Shown here one piece after another: positions 1 through 7,841 of a stretch of DNA of 50,515 bases (position 1 is the stretch's first letter; each line of letters begins with the position of its first letter). The notes beneath the pieces are model-generated. The model ran no database searches. It was not told the DNA's origin and worked only from the letters and a program-made list of their open reading frames with translations. Location: positions 1 through 50,515 of the forward strand of contig PBDN01000006.1 of the NCBI GenBank assembly GCA_002718135.1. Reading direction: 5' to 3'. Source of the DNA: Pelagibacteraceae bacterium. GTDB taxonomy: Bacteria; Pseudomonadota; Alphaproteobacteria; HIMB59; GCA-002718135. Position numbers and translations under genes: made by a program.

Positions 1-71
1 AGCGGGTGAAGGGAATCGAACCCTCGTAGCCAGCTTGGAAGGCTGGAGCTTTACCACTAAGCTACACCCGC
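1..71 (-). tRNA. tRNA-Gly (anticodon TCC)
   Basis: The reverse strand folds as a cloverleaf: a 7-bp acceptor stem (GCGGGTG with CACCCGC), a D arm, an anticodon stem CCAGC/GCTGG enclosing loop CTTCCAA, and a T arm with TTCGATT. The anticodon TCC reads GGA. Base 1 is the discriminator, so the window edge hides whether CCA is encoded. It lies 48 bp downstream of tRNA-Tyr on the same strand and is probably cotranscribed with it. In many alphaproteobacteria this tRNA pair precedes tuf and secE, which would lie beyond the left edge (inference). Confidence 0.95.
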
Positions 72-119
72 ACTCTGTGCTGACACACTCACTCATGCTT
101 TAACCTATTCCTTCACACA

Positions 120-205
120 TGGTGGAGGGGGTAGGATTCGAACCTACGTACGCTCACGCGGGCGGATTTACAGTCCGCTGCCTTTAACCACTCGACCACC
201 CCTCC
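120..205 (-). tRNA. tRNA-Tyr (anticodon GTA), CCA encoded
   Basis: The reverse strand gives acceptor stem GGAGGGG/CCCCTCC, anticodon stem GCGGA/TCCGC around loop CTGTAAA (anticodon GTA), a long variable arm as expected of a bacterial class II tRNA, and a T loop TTCGAAT. Discriminator A is followed by an encoded CCA at 120-122. It is the first gene behind the promoter at 231-257. Confidence 0.95.
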
Positions 206-230
206 TAAAATTTTATGAAGTGAATGGCAC

Positions 231-257
231 ATACTAATATAATAGTATAATTGTCAA
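231..257 (-). promoter_or_regulatory. Sigma-70-type promoter for the tRNA-Tyr/tRNA-Gly unit
   Basis: On the minus strand a perfect TTGACA -35 box (252-257) is followed after 15 nt by TAGTAT (231-236). GTATGT at 229-234 gives a 17-nt spacer as an alternative -10. Transcription would begin around 222-226, about 20 nt before the 5' end of tRNA-Tyr at 205. A perfect -35 box in an AT-rich intergenic region directly ahead of stable RNA genes makes this one of the better promoter calls in the window. Confidence 0.6.
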
Positions 258-379
258 TCTAAAACAGCAATCCTACCAACGAAAACGAAAGCAAGTAAAA
301 GCGCCGCCCTTTTAGACAAAAAATAGCAATTTGTATACATCTAGATTAAAATTCAATAATAATTCTGTGATAATTAGTA

Positions 380-1150
380 ATGAAAAGAAATAACAGCAAA
401 AAACATACAAAAAATAAGGAAATTCAAGATATTTATGGTATTCATTCTGTAAAAGCAGCATTGGCCAATCCAGAAAGAAGGCACTTAGAATTGATTTTAA
501 TTGAAAAATATACAAATATTGCAAATAAATATTCAAAAAAAGTACCAAATATAAAAATTTTAAAAAAAAATGAAATATCGAAGTTTTTTAATCCATATAA
601 TGTAAATCAAGGGATTTTCTTAAAAAGTTATTCTCTTGAAAAAAAAAATTTTGAAACTTTTATATCTGAAGAGGCTAAACTTAAAAAATCTATTATTGTT
701 GTACTTGATCAAGTAACTGACCCTCAAAACATTGGATCTATAATGAGATCATGTGCTTTATTAAATTGTAAAGCAGTTATAACATCTAAAGATAATTCAC
801 CTGAAATTACTTCTTCTCTAATCAAATCTGCTTCAGGAGCAATTGAAATAGTAAATTATTTTAAAGTTGTGAACTTAAAACGTGTTTTAAATAAATTAAA
901 AAAAGAAGGATATTGGATTTTTGCATTTGATAATAGTAATAACGAAAATTTTATTGAAAATAATCTCTCTAAAAAATCTGTTTTTGTTTTTGGATCAGAA
1001 GGTGGAGGCATAAGACCATTAATAAAAAAACAATGTGATGAAATCATATCTTTAAAATCAAAGCAAAATCAAAAATATAATATTGAAAGTTTTAATGTAT
1101 CAAATGCAGCTACAATAGCATTATATGAATATTTTAAAAAATTTTCTTAA
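380..1150 (+). CDS. rlmB: 23S rRNA (guanosine-2'-O-)-methyltransferase, TrmH/SpoU family
   Basis: This is a SpoU/TrmH-family methyltransferase that 2'-O-methylates a guanosine in 23S rRNA using SAM. The N-terminal third (about residues 18-100) resembles the SpoU substrate-binding domain. The C-terminal knotted methyltransferase domain shows motif 1 DPQNIGSIMR (114-123) with the catalytic Arg, motif 2 FGSEGGGIR (204-212) and motif 3 SFNVSNAATIALYEY (237-251). Length (256 aa) is normal. It is transcribed away from the tRNA-Tyr/Gly pair and ends 7 nt before the CCA end of the convergent tRNA-Thr, leaving no room for a terminator. TrmH-family members are hard to tell apart; RlmB is favoured by the extended N-terminus. 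Confidence 0.9.
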   Translation: MKRNNSKKHTKNKEIQDIYGIHSVKAALANPERRHLELILIEKYTNIANKYSKKVPNIKILKKNEISKFFNPYNVNQGIFLKSYSLEKKNFETFISEEAKLKKSIIVVLDQVTDPQNIGSIMRSCALLNCKAVITSKDNSPEITSSLIKSASGAIEIVNYFKVVNLKRVLNKLKKEGYWIFAFDNSNNENFIENNLSKKSVFVFGSEGGGIRPLIKKQCDEIISLKSKQNQKYNIESFNVSNAATIALYEYFKKFS

Positions 1151-1157
1151 AAAATTA

Positions 1158-1233
<76 letters not shown>

Positions 1234-1278
1234 ATATCAAAATATATAATAGGTTTAAGCAATTATTTTTAATTACAA

Positions 1279-1401
1279 TTATATACCGGGTATATAAGGA
1301 ACTCCATCACCTTTAGCTCTTTCATTAATTTCACTTAATGTAGAACAAGCAGTAATTGGAGACAAAACTAAAAATATTATCACTATAAATTTTTTAATCA
1401 T
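1279..1401 (-). CDS. Small predicted lipoprotein downstream of fdhA (40 aa)
   Basis: A 41-codon ORF starts 6 nt beyond the fdhA stop codon on the same strand. It opens with M-I-K-K, then a hydrophobic stretch of about 13 residues and a lipobox I-T-A-C that would leave Cys19 as the lipidated N-terminus. The mature peptide would be only about 22 residues, ends in a Gly/Pro/Tyr-rich tail (G-V-P-Y-I-P-G-I), and carries an E-R-A-K-G-D patch. The signal-peptide architecture, ATG start, exact tandem placement and stop codon argue for a real gene, although no strong ribosome-binding site is visible. I do not recognise a family. It could be an envelope peptide that is merely cotranscribed with fdhBA, or unrelated to formate oxidation. 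Confidence 0.6.
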   Translation of the reverse strand: MIKKFIVIIFLVLSPITACSTLSEINERAKGDGVPYIPGI

Positions 1402-1407
1402 AATTAA

Positions 1408-4161
1408 TTATAACTTCTCAATTTTTGCAGCACAATATTTAAATTCAGGAATTTTACCAAAAGGATCTAGTGCTGGATTGGTCAAAAGATTTGCAGCAGC
1501 CTCATTATAGCAAAATGGTATAAAAATAACTCCTTGAGGAATACTTCTATCTTGTCTAACGCGAATATTTAAAGAGCCTCTTCTTGTAGAAACTTTAATT
1601 TTATCACCTGGTTTAATATTATTTTTTAAAATATCATAAGGTGAAATTGAAACTGATGCCTCAGGTTCTATAGCATCTAGATTTGAAGCTTTTCTAGTCA
1701 TAGCGCCAGTATGCCAGTGTTCTAATTGTCTTCCAGTAGTTAAAATCATAGAATAATCATTATCTGGTATTTCATTTGGTGATGTAACACTTGCAGGAAC
1801 AAATTTTCCTTTTCCAGATTCATTTGGAAATTTATCTCCAAAAACAATTTCTTCTCCTGGGGTATTTATTGATTTACTTGGATAAGTTACTGAATTTTCA
1901 TGCTCAAGTCTTTCCCATGTAATATTGTTTAGTGAAGGCATGGTATATGACATTTCTTTATATATATCTTTGGGATGCTTGTAATCCCAGTTTAAACCCA
2001 TTCTCTTACCTAATTCATTTGTAATCCACCAATCTTCTTTTGCATTACCAGGTGCAGCAAGAGCTTTACGCCCCATTTGAACTTGCCTATTAGTATTTGT
2101 AACTGTTCCATTTTTTTCTGGCCAGGCTGATGCTGGAAATATTACATCTGCGTATGTTGCAGTCTCTGTCAAAAAAATATCTTGAACTACCAAATGCTCT
2201 AACATTTTTAATGCTTCTCTTGCATGATTTAAATCAGGATCTGACATTGCAGGATTTTCACCCAAAATATACATTCCTTTGATTGTATTCTTATGAATTT
2301 CTTCCATAATTTCAACAACTGTTAAACCCTTTGTATCATCCAATGAAGTATTCCAAAATTTTTCAAAAAAATCTTTTTTTTCCTTTGCTTCAACTAGCTG
2401 ATAGTCAGGATACATCATTGGTATTAGACCAGCGTCTGACGCACCTTGAACATTATTTTGCCCTCTTAGTGGATGTAATCCAGAACCATTTTTTCCAACA
2501 TTGCCAGTCATTAATGCTAAAGATATTAAACATCTTGCATTATCAGTGCCATGAACGTGTTGTGAAACACCCATGCCCCAAAAAATTATGCCTTTATCGG
2601 TATTTGCAAATAATCTAGCAACTTCCCTAATAATGTTTGCACTAATACCTGTTTGCTTTTCCATTAATTCTGGAGGATAATTTCTTAAATGTATTTTCAA
2701 ATCATCAAAGCCAGTCGTTTGCTTTTTAATATATTCTTGATTGAATAAATTTTCTTCAATTATTACATTCATAATTGAATTAAGAAGCGCAACATCTGAA
2801 CCTGGAGTAAATTGTAACATGTGCGTTGCATGTTTTTTTAAAGAGTGCCCTCTTGGGTCCATTACAATAAGTTTAGCTCCATTTTTTGCTGCATTTTTAA
2901 AAAAAGTTGCTGCAACTGGATGATTTTCAGTTGGGTTTGCTCCAATTACAATTATAACTTCTGAATTTTGAACTTCATAAAATGGTGCAGTAACCGCGCC
3001 AGATCCTATAGTTTCTAATAAAGCAGCAACTGATGATGCGTGGCATAAACGTGTACAATGATCAACATTATTTGTATTAAATCCAGTTCTTATAAGTTTT
3101 TGAAAAAGATAAGCTTCTTCATTTGAGCACTTAGCAGAACCAAAACCAGCTAAATTACTTTTTCCATTTCTTTTCTTTTTAATATCCTTAAAACCATTTG
3201 CAGCAAAATCTAATGCCTCTTCCCATGTAGCTTCTCTAAAATACTCATGAATATTTGAGAAATTAATTTTTGGATGTAAATCTTTCTTTTTTCCCTTAAT
3301 TCTTATTAATGGCTTAGTTAATCTTTCTGGATTACTAACATAATCAAAACCAAATCTACCTTTTACACAAAGTCTATTTTTATTAGCAGGACCATCAAGA
3401 CCATTAACATACTTTATGTCATTATCTTCAATATTGTATTCAATTTGACATCCCACTCCACAGTAAGGACAAACACTGTTCACTTTTTTTTCTACTTCAC
3501 TATAACCAATACCCTCTTTATCAACAATATTTGAAGGCATAAGCGCTCCAGTAGGGCAAGCTTGAACGCATTCACCACATGCAACACAAGAACTGTCACC
3601 CATAGGATCATCAAAATCAAAAACAATTTTTGATTCACCTCCTCGGTAAGCCATGCCAATAACATCATTTACCTGCACTTCTCTGCATGCCCTGACGCAG
3701 AGATTACACTGTATACATGCATCTAAATTAACTGCCATGCTTGGATGTGAACTGTCTGGTTCACATATAGCTTTTTTAGGAAATCTATTGTCATTAAGCT
3801 CTATCTTATCAATCCAATTCCAAAACTTAGAATTTTTATCATGTGCAATTTTTCTATCAGGTTGATCAGAAAGAAGTAGCTCAAAAACTAAGTTCCTAGA
3901 TTTTTTTGCCTTATCAGATGAGGTATGGACTTTCATATCTTTTGTTGGTTTTCTAATACAAGATGCCGCAAGTACCCTTTCTCCTTCAATTTCAACCATA
4001 CAAGCCCTGCAGTTTCCATCAGCACGATAACCTGGCTGGTTTGCATAACATAAATGAGGTATTTCAGTACCAAATCTATTTGCTACTTGCCATATAGTTT
4101 CTCCTTCGAAAGACTCTACTTTTTTATCATTAATATAAAATTTTATTTTCTGATCACTCAT
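1408..4161 (-). CDS. fdhA: NAD-dependent formate dehydrogenase, alpha (catalytic) subunit, Cys type
   Basis: This is the catalytic subunit of a cytoplasmic bis-MGD formate dehydrogenase that oxidises formate to CO2. From the chosen start it has 917 residues. In order: an N-terminal [2Fe-2S] domain (Cys38, 51, 54, 68), two [4Fe-4S] ferredoxin clusters (Cys149/152/155/159 and Cys192/195/198/202), a proximal [4Fe-4S] motif (Cys231/234/238/265), then the molybdopterin oxidoreductase domain and a C-terminal MGD-binding domain. The active-site motif R-L-C-H places Cys373 (codon TGC, not TGA) as metal ligand, so this is not a selenoprotein. The NuoG-type His-Cys cluster ligands are absent. The ORF extends 23 codons further upstream into fdhB, but the start at 4161 (MSDQ) matches the domain boundary and gives an 8-bp overlap. 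The architecture resembles the tungsten enzyme Fdh1 of Methylorubrum; metal identity is inferred. Confidence 0.93.
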   Translation of the reverse strand: MSDQKIKFYINDKKVESFEGETIWQVANRFGTEIPHLCYANQPGYRADGNCRACMVEIEGERVLAASCIRKPTKDMKVHTSSDKAKKSRNLVFELLLSDQPDRKIAHDKNSKFWNWIDKIELNDNRFPKKAICEPDSSHPSMAVNLDACIQCNLCVRACREVQVNDVIGMAYRGGESKIVFDFDDPMGDSSCVACGECVQACPTGALMPSNIVDKEGIGYSEVEKKVNSVCPYCGVGCQIEYNIEDNDIKYVNGLDGPANKNRLCVKGRFGFDYVSNPERLTKPLIRIKGKKKDLHPKINFSNIHEYFREATWEEALDFAANGFKDIKKKRNGKSNLAGFGSAKCSNEEAYLFQKLIRTGFNTNNVDHCTRLCHASSVAALLETIGSGAVTAPFYEVQNSEVIIVIGANPTENHPVAATFFKNAAKNGAKLIVMDPRGHSLKKHATHMLQFTPGSDVALLNSIMNVIIEENLFNQEYIKKQTTGFDDLKIHLRNYPPELMEKQTGISANIIREVARLFANTDKGIIFWGMGVSQHVHGTDNARCLISLALMTGNVGKNGSGLHPLRGQNNVQGASDAGLIPMMYPDYQLVEAKEKKDFFEKFWNTSLDDTKGLTVVEIMEEIHKNTIKGMYILGENPAMSDPDLNHAREALKMLEHLVVQDIFLTETATYADVIFPASAWPEKNGTVTNTNRQVQMGRKALAAPGNAKEDWWITNELGKRMGLNWDYKHPKDIYKEMSYTMPSLNNITWERLEHENSVTYPSKSINTPGEEIVFGDKFPNESGKGKFVPASVTSPNEIPDNDYSMILTTGRQLEHWHTGAMTRKASNLDAIEPEASVSISPYDILKNNIKPGDKIKVSTRRGSLNIRVRQDRSIPQGVIFIPFCYNEAAANLLTNPALDPFGKIPEFKYCAAKIEKL

Positions 4162-5857
4162 TTCTAATATCATTTTCAAAAAATTTAAGAACTGAGTTAA
4201 GTGGATTTGAAGCTGCTTGGCCCAATCCACAAATAGATGCTTGTGACATTACTTCAGAAAGATCACATAGTTTTTCTTTATTCCATATTTTTTCTTTCAT
4301 CAATTTTACAGTTTTTTCTGTACCAGATCTACAAGGAGTGCATTGTCCACAACTTTCCTCTTCAAAAAATTTTAATAAATTAAGAGCAACATCTCTCATA
4401 TTATCTTTATCTGATAATACTACAATAGCAGCAGATCCCAAAAAACAACCTGCGTCTGTTAATTCTTTGGATCCATAATCTAGAGGAATATTATTCATTC
4501 GCGCTGGAAGAATTCCCCCAGATGCACCTCCGGGAAGATAACCTTTGAAAACATGATTTTCAGACATACCTCCACAATAATCATCTATTAAATTTTGTAT
4601 TGTAATTCCTGCTGGAGCAACTTTTACTCCAGGGTTTTTTACTCTTCCTGACACAGAAAAACTATGAAAACCTTTATTACCTCCAACTCCTTTTTTAGCA
4701 AACCATTCTGGCCCTTTTTCAATAATATCTCGAATCCAAAATAAAGTTTCAAGATTGTTAGTAAGTGTTGGTGCTCCAAATAATCCTACTTCAGCAACAT
4801 AAGGTGGTCTATGTCTTGGTAAGCCTCTTTTGCCTTCAATACTCTCTATCATTGCAGACTCTTCACCACATATGTATGCCCCAGCCCCACGTCTTAAAAT
4901 AAAATGACCATCTGGAATAATTTCTTCATTTACTAATTTATTAATTTCATCATTTAAAATTTTTATTACAGAAGGATATTCATCTCTAATATAAATATAA
5001 ACCTTCGATGCGTTTAAGAATAATGAAGCAATAAGAGCACCCTCAAGAAATCTATGCGGATCTCTTTCTAAATAATATCTATCTTTAAATGTTCCCGGTT
5101 CCCCTTCATCTCCATTTACGGCAACATATTTTTTTCCTTTATAATTAGAAACTATCTCCCACTTTGTACCAGTAGGGAATCCAGCACCGCCTTTCCCTTT
5201 CAAACCACTTTTTTTTAAAAATTCAATAATTTTTTTATTATCTATTTCACCATTTTTGATTTTATTCACAATATTAAAGCCACCATTTTTTTTGTATTGG
5301 GAAAGAGAAATATATTTTGGTATAACAGCTTGAAATTTATTATTTTGTATTGTTTTTTGAACTAAATTAATTGAAGCATTATCAACATAGTTTTTACCAA
5401 CACATACTGTTGGGGCTACATCGCATCTACCCATACAAGGACCTGGCACAACCTTAATGTTTTTGTTTTCTAAACTCTTTAGTTCATTTAATAACTTTTG
5501 AGCACCAAATAGAGAACATGTCAAACTTTCACATACTCTTACAACTTTAAGTGGCTGCATAGTTTCTGCATTTTTAATGATATTAAAATGTGCATAAAAA
5601 GTTGCAACTTCATATATTTCTGAAAGAGGAAGATTTGTAATATCTGATAATGCAACTAAATGTTTATCATACAAGACTCCAAAATTATCCTGTAAAATAT
5701 GCAAATACTCAATTAATTCGTCTCTTTTAATAATCTTATCTTTTAACAAATCTGAAACTTCATAATGGTACTTATTTTCAACTTGTCTACCTTTTAAATG
5801 CCACCTTCTCTTCTTCTTTTTAAGAGAGTCATCATTTTGTGAAATAAATTTATTCAT
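4154..5857 (-). CDS. fdhB: NAD-dependent formate dehydrogenase, beta subunit (NuoE-NuoF fusion)
   Basis: This is the diaphorase subunit that passes electrons from FdhA to NAD+ through FMN. The first 160 residues are a NuoE-like thioredoxin-fold domain with [2Fe-2S] ligands Cys109, Cys114, Cys141 and Cys145. The remainder is NuoF-like: a Gly-rich GLKGKGGAGFPTG segment and NGDEGEPGTFKDR for FMN/NADH binding, GAGAYICGEESA, and C-terminal [4Fe-4S] ligands in ESCGQCTPCRSG plus a later CGLGQ. Fusing the two modules in one 567-residue chain is the arrangement of Fdh1 beta rather than of the separate FdsG/FdsB chains. It is the first gene of the operon and overlaps fdhA by 8 bp. tusA is divergent, about 40 bp away. 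Confidence 0.93.
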   Translation of the reverse strand: MNKFISQNDDSLKKKKRRWHLKGRQVENKYHYEVSDLLKDKIIKRDELIEYLHILQDNFGVLYDKHLVALSDITNLPLSEIYEVATFYAHFNIIKNAETMQPLKVVRVCESLTCSLFGAQKLLNELKSLENKNIKVVPGPCMGRCDVAPTVCVGKNYVDNASINLVQKTIQNNKFQAVIPKYISLSQYKKNGGFNIVNKIKNGEIDNKKIIEFLKKSGLKGKGGAGFPTGTKWEIVSNYKGKKYVAVNGDEGEPGTFKDRYYLERDPHRFLEGALIASLFLNASKVYIYIRDEYPSVIKILNDEINKLVNEEIIPDGHFILRRGAGAYICGEESAMIESIEGKRGLPRHRPPYVAEVGLFGAPTLTNNLETLFWIRDIIEKGPEWFAKKGVGGNKGFHSFSVSGRVKNPGVKVAPAGITIQNLIDDYCGGMSENHVFKGYLPGGASGGILPARMNNIPLDYGSKELTDAGCFLGSAAIVVLSDKDNMRDVALNLLKFFEEESCGQCTPCRSGTEKTVKLMKEKIWNKEKLCDLSEVMSQASICGLGQAASNPLNSVLKFFENDIRNE

Positions 5858-5897
5858 TTAATTTGAATTATTAATATATATTTTGTATCAGAAAAAA

Positions 5898-6140
5898 ATG
5901 AAAGATTCAGTTGAAAATGATGAAATACTTCTTGATACTAGTGGCACTGAATGTCCTATACCTGTTTTAAAAGCAAGAAGACTAGCTTCAGAGCTTAAGA
6001 AAGGGGCAATTATCAAAGTAATTGCCACTGATCCATTAGCAGAAGCAGATTTTAAACATTATTGTGAGCAGTCCAAATTTGAATATTTAAACTGCAAAAA
6101 GATCAATAATAAAATTATCATTCGTTATAAAATTAAATAA
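5898..6140 (+). CDS. tusA: TusA/SirA-family sulfur carrier protein
   Basis: This is an 80-residue TusA-like sulfur carrier. The signature C-P-x-P motif is at Cys19 (ECPIPVLKARR), followed by the family's ATDPLAEADF segment. TusA proteins accept persulfide from a cysteine desulfurase and hand it on for tRNA thiolation or molybdenum-cofactor work. The reading frame is open from a TTG at 5883, but the ATG at 5898 is the natural start. It is flanked by fdhB (divergent) and moeA (convergent, 4 bp from stop to stop), so a role in sulfur delivery to FdhD or cofactor assembly for the neighbouring enzyme is likely by context, not shown directly. Confidence 0.88.
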   Translation: MKDSVENDEILLDTSGTECPIPVLKARRLASELKKGAIIKVIATDPLAEADFKHYCEQSKFEYLNCKKINNKIIIRYKIK

Positions 6141-6144
6141 AAAA

Positions 6145-7359
6145 TTAAAATATATTCTCGAAATTGTAATAGTCATAAATATCACCTTTTTTTATCTGTG
6201 ATACATTTTCTGAAATTTCAATAATGCCGCTAGTATATGAAATAGATGAAATCATTCCAGAACCTTGTTTGGGATATTTAATTGCAAAATCTTTATTTTT
6301 AATTGTTTTTTTTAGGACTCTTAACCATTCCATTCTTTTAGTTTTTTTTCTCATATTGAAATTGCAATGAATTTTATTTGAACTAGGAAGTTTAAAAGTT
6401 CCTCCTGCTAAACTTTTAATAAAAGGACTAATTAACATTGCATAAAGTAATTGAACTGAAACTGGATTTCCGGGTAAACATATAACATACGTCTTATTTA
6501 TAACTCCAACAGCAATTGGTCTTCCAGGTTTTATAGCCGCTTTCCAAAAAAAAATTTTTCCAATTTTAGATAAAGCTGAAATTAGATGATCTTCATCACC
6601 AACTGATGCCCCTCCTGTTGTTAAAATTATATTAAATTTATTTGAATTCTGTAAAAGTTTATTTTTAACAGATTTAAAATTATCTTTAAGATTTCCACAA
6701 TATTTTTTTAAAATATAACTTTTATTTAATAATGAATTAAGTGAGTAAAAATTAGAATTATTTATTTCTGAATTTTTTAATTTTGTATTTGGTCTTCTTA
6801 GTTCATTGCCACTTGTAAAAAATGCAATTTTTATCTTCTTAAAAACTTTTATTTTTCTTATGCCTGCAGCTGCTATTAAATTAATATTCTGTTGATTGAT
6901 ATTTGAACCTAAAGACAATAATTTTTGATTTTTTTTAATGTCCTCTCCTTTTAATCTAAAATTTTCCCCATATTTTGGTACTTTAATTAGTCTTACTTTA
7001 TTTTTACTTATAACTGTATTTTCTTGCATTATAATTGTTGAAGAATTTGAAGGCATTTTAGCACCTGTAAATATTCTAATTGCTTCACCTTTATTAATTT
7101 TAATATCTTTAGTATCTCCTGCTACAATTCGACGACAACAATACAATTCTTTGTATTTTTTTAAATCTGTTTTACGCAAAGCATAGCCATCTACTGCTGA
7201 ATTATTAAAAGGTGGTAAATGTATCTTGCTTTTCAAATTTTCAGCTAATATTCTTCCTTGAGAATTTTTCAAATCAATTAATTCTGTATTAAAAATTATT
7301 TTTTTTCTTGTTTTAAAAAATTTTATAATTTCTTTTTTAGTTATTGGGGTTTTGTTCAT
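6145..7359 (-). CDS. moeA: Molybdopterin molybdenumtransferase MoeA
   Basis: MoeA inserts the metal oxyanion into adenylylated molybdopterin. The 404-residue chain carries the family motifs NSAVDGYALR near residue 53, AGDTKDIKINKGEAIRIFTGAKMP, the MoCF-binding signature TTGGASVGDEDH, KPGRPIAVG and CLPGNPVSVQ, and a C-terminal domain IV. It is last in the tupB-mobB-moeA operon. Its ATG shares one base with the mobB stop codon. MoeA handles molybdate and, in organisms with tungsten enzymes, tungstate; the sequence does not tell which is used here. Confidence 0.93.
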   Translation of the reverse strand: MNKTPITKKEIIKFFKTRKKIIFNTELIDLKNSQGRILAENLKSKIHLPPFNNSAVDGYALRKTDLKKYKELYCCRRIVAGDTKDIKINKGEAIRIFTGAKMPSNSSTIIMQENTVISKNKVRLIKVPKYGENFRLKGEDIKKNQKLLSLGSNINQQNINLIAAAGIRKIKVFKKIKIAFFTSGNELRRPNTKLKNSEINNSNFYSLNSLLNKSYILKKYCGNLKDNFKSVKNKLLQNSNKFNIILTTGGASVGDEDHLISALSKIGKIFFWKAAIKPGRPIAVGVINKTYVICLPGNPVSVQLLYAMLISPFIKSLAGGTFKLPSSNKIHCNFNMRKKTKRMEWLRVLKKTIKNKDFAIKYPKQGSGMISSISYTSGIIEISENVSQIKKGDIYDYYNFENIF

Positions 7360-7841
7360 TATATTTTATTTAATATAAAATTAACTATAAGTTCAATATC
7401 ATTTCTTTTAAATTGATGTAATTCTGTATTGATTTTCTTATCAGAAATTATTGCTTTAATATTTGAAATTTTATTAAATAAATAATTATCATTTCCATCC
7501 TTTATTAACTCTATTTTTGGATGGTTTTCTTTTTTAAAACCTTCTACAATAACTATATCAGTATATGATAACTGTTCAATAAGTTCATTCAATTTTTTTT
7601 CATTTGAATTTTCTAATTCAGTAATTTTAGCCCATCTTTTGCTAGAACTAACTATAATCTGGGAAGATCCTGATTGTCTATGAATGTAACTATCTGTATT
7701 TTTATGATCTATATCGAATTCATGGTGTGCATGTTTTATTGATGCAACTTTTAATTTTTTTAATTTAAGATTTTTAATAATTTCACTAACCAAATGAGTT
7801 TTTCCAGAATCTTTCCAACCTACAATGCCAATAATTTTCAT
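7359..7841 (-). CDS. mobB: Molybdopterin-guanine dinucleotide biosynthesis protein MobB
   Basis: This is a P-loop GTP-binding adaptor that assists MobA in attaching GMP to the metal-pterin cofactor. It has the P-loop GWKDSGKT (8-15), the switch-like HAHHEFDIDHKNTDSY segment with the family's His/Asp-rich motif, and a late DIVIVEGFKKE strand. Length (160 aa) is standard. It overlaps tupB upstream by 4 bp (ATGA) and touches moeA downstream, so the three are surely one transcript. Its partner mobA is in the opposite-strand fdhD-mobA unit 1.5 kb away. Confidence 0.92.
   Translation of the reverse strand: MKIIGIVGWKDSGKTHLVSEIIKNLKLKKLKVASIKHAHHEFDIDHKNTDSYIHRQSGSSQIIVSSSKRWAKITELENSNEKKLNELIEQLSYTDIVIVEGFKKENHPKIELIKDGNDNYLFNKISNIKAIISDKKINTELHQFKRNDIELIVNFILNKI

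Noticed and set aside
258..315. An inverted repeat TCTAAAA...TTTTAGA enclosing a short GC-rich patch (GCGCCGCCC) between tRNA-Tyr and rlmB, as a possible small RNA or terminator.
   Set aside because: The loop is over 40 nt, the stem is all A/T except one pair, no poly-T follows on the useful strand, and I recognise no RNA family in it.
2331..2618. A 95-codon plus-strand ORF inside fdhA.
   Set aside because: It lies fully inside a well-conserved antisense gene and its translation shows no domain, so it is a shadow frame.
1408..4161. Selenocysteine in the formate dehydrogenase active site.
   Set aside because: The codon at position 373 is TGC (cysteine), with no in-frame TGA and no need of a SECIS element.
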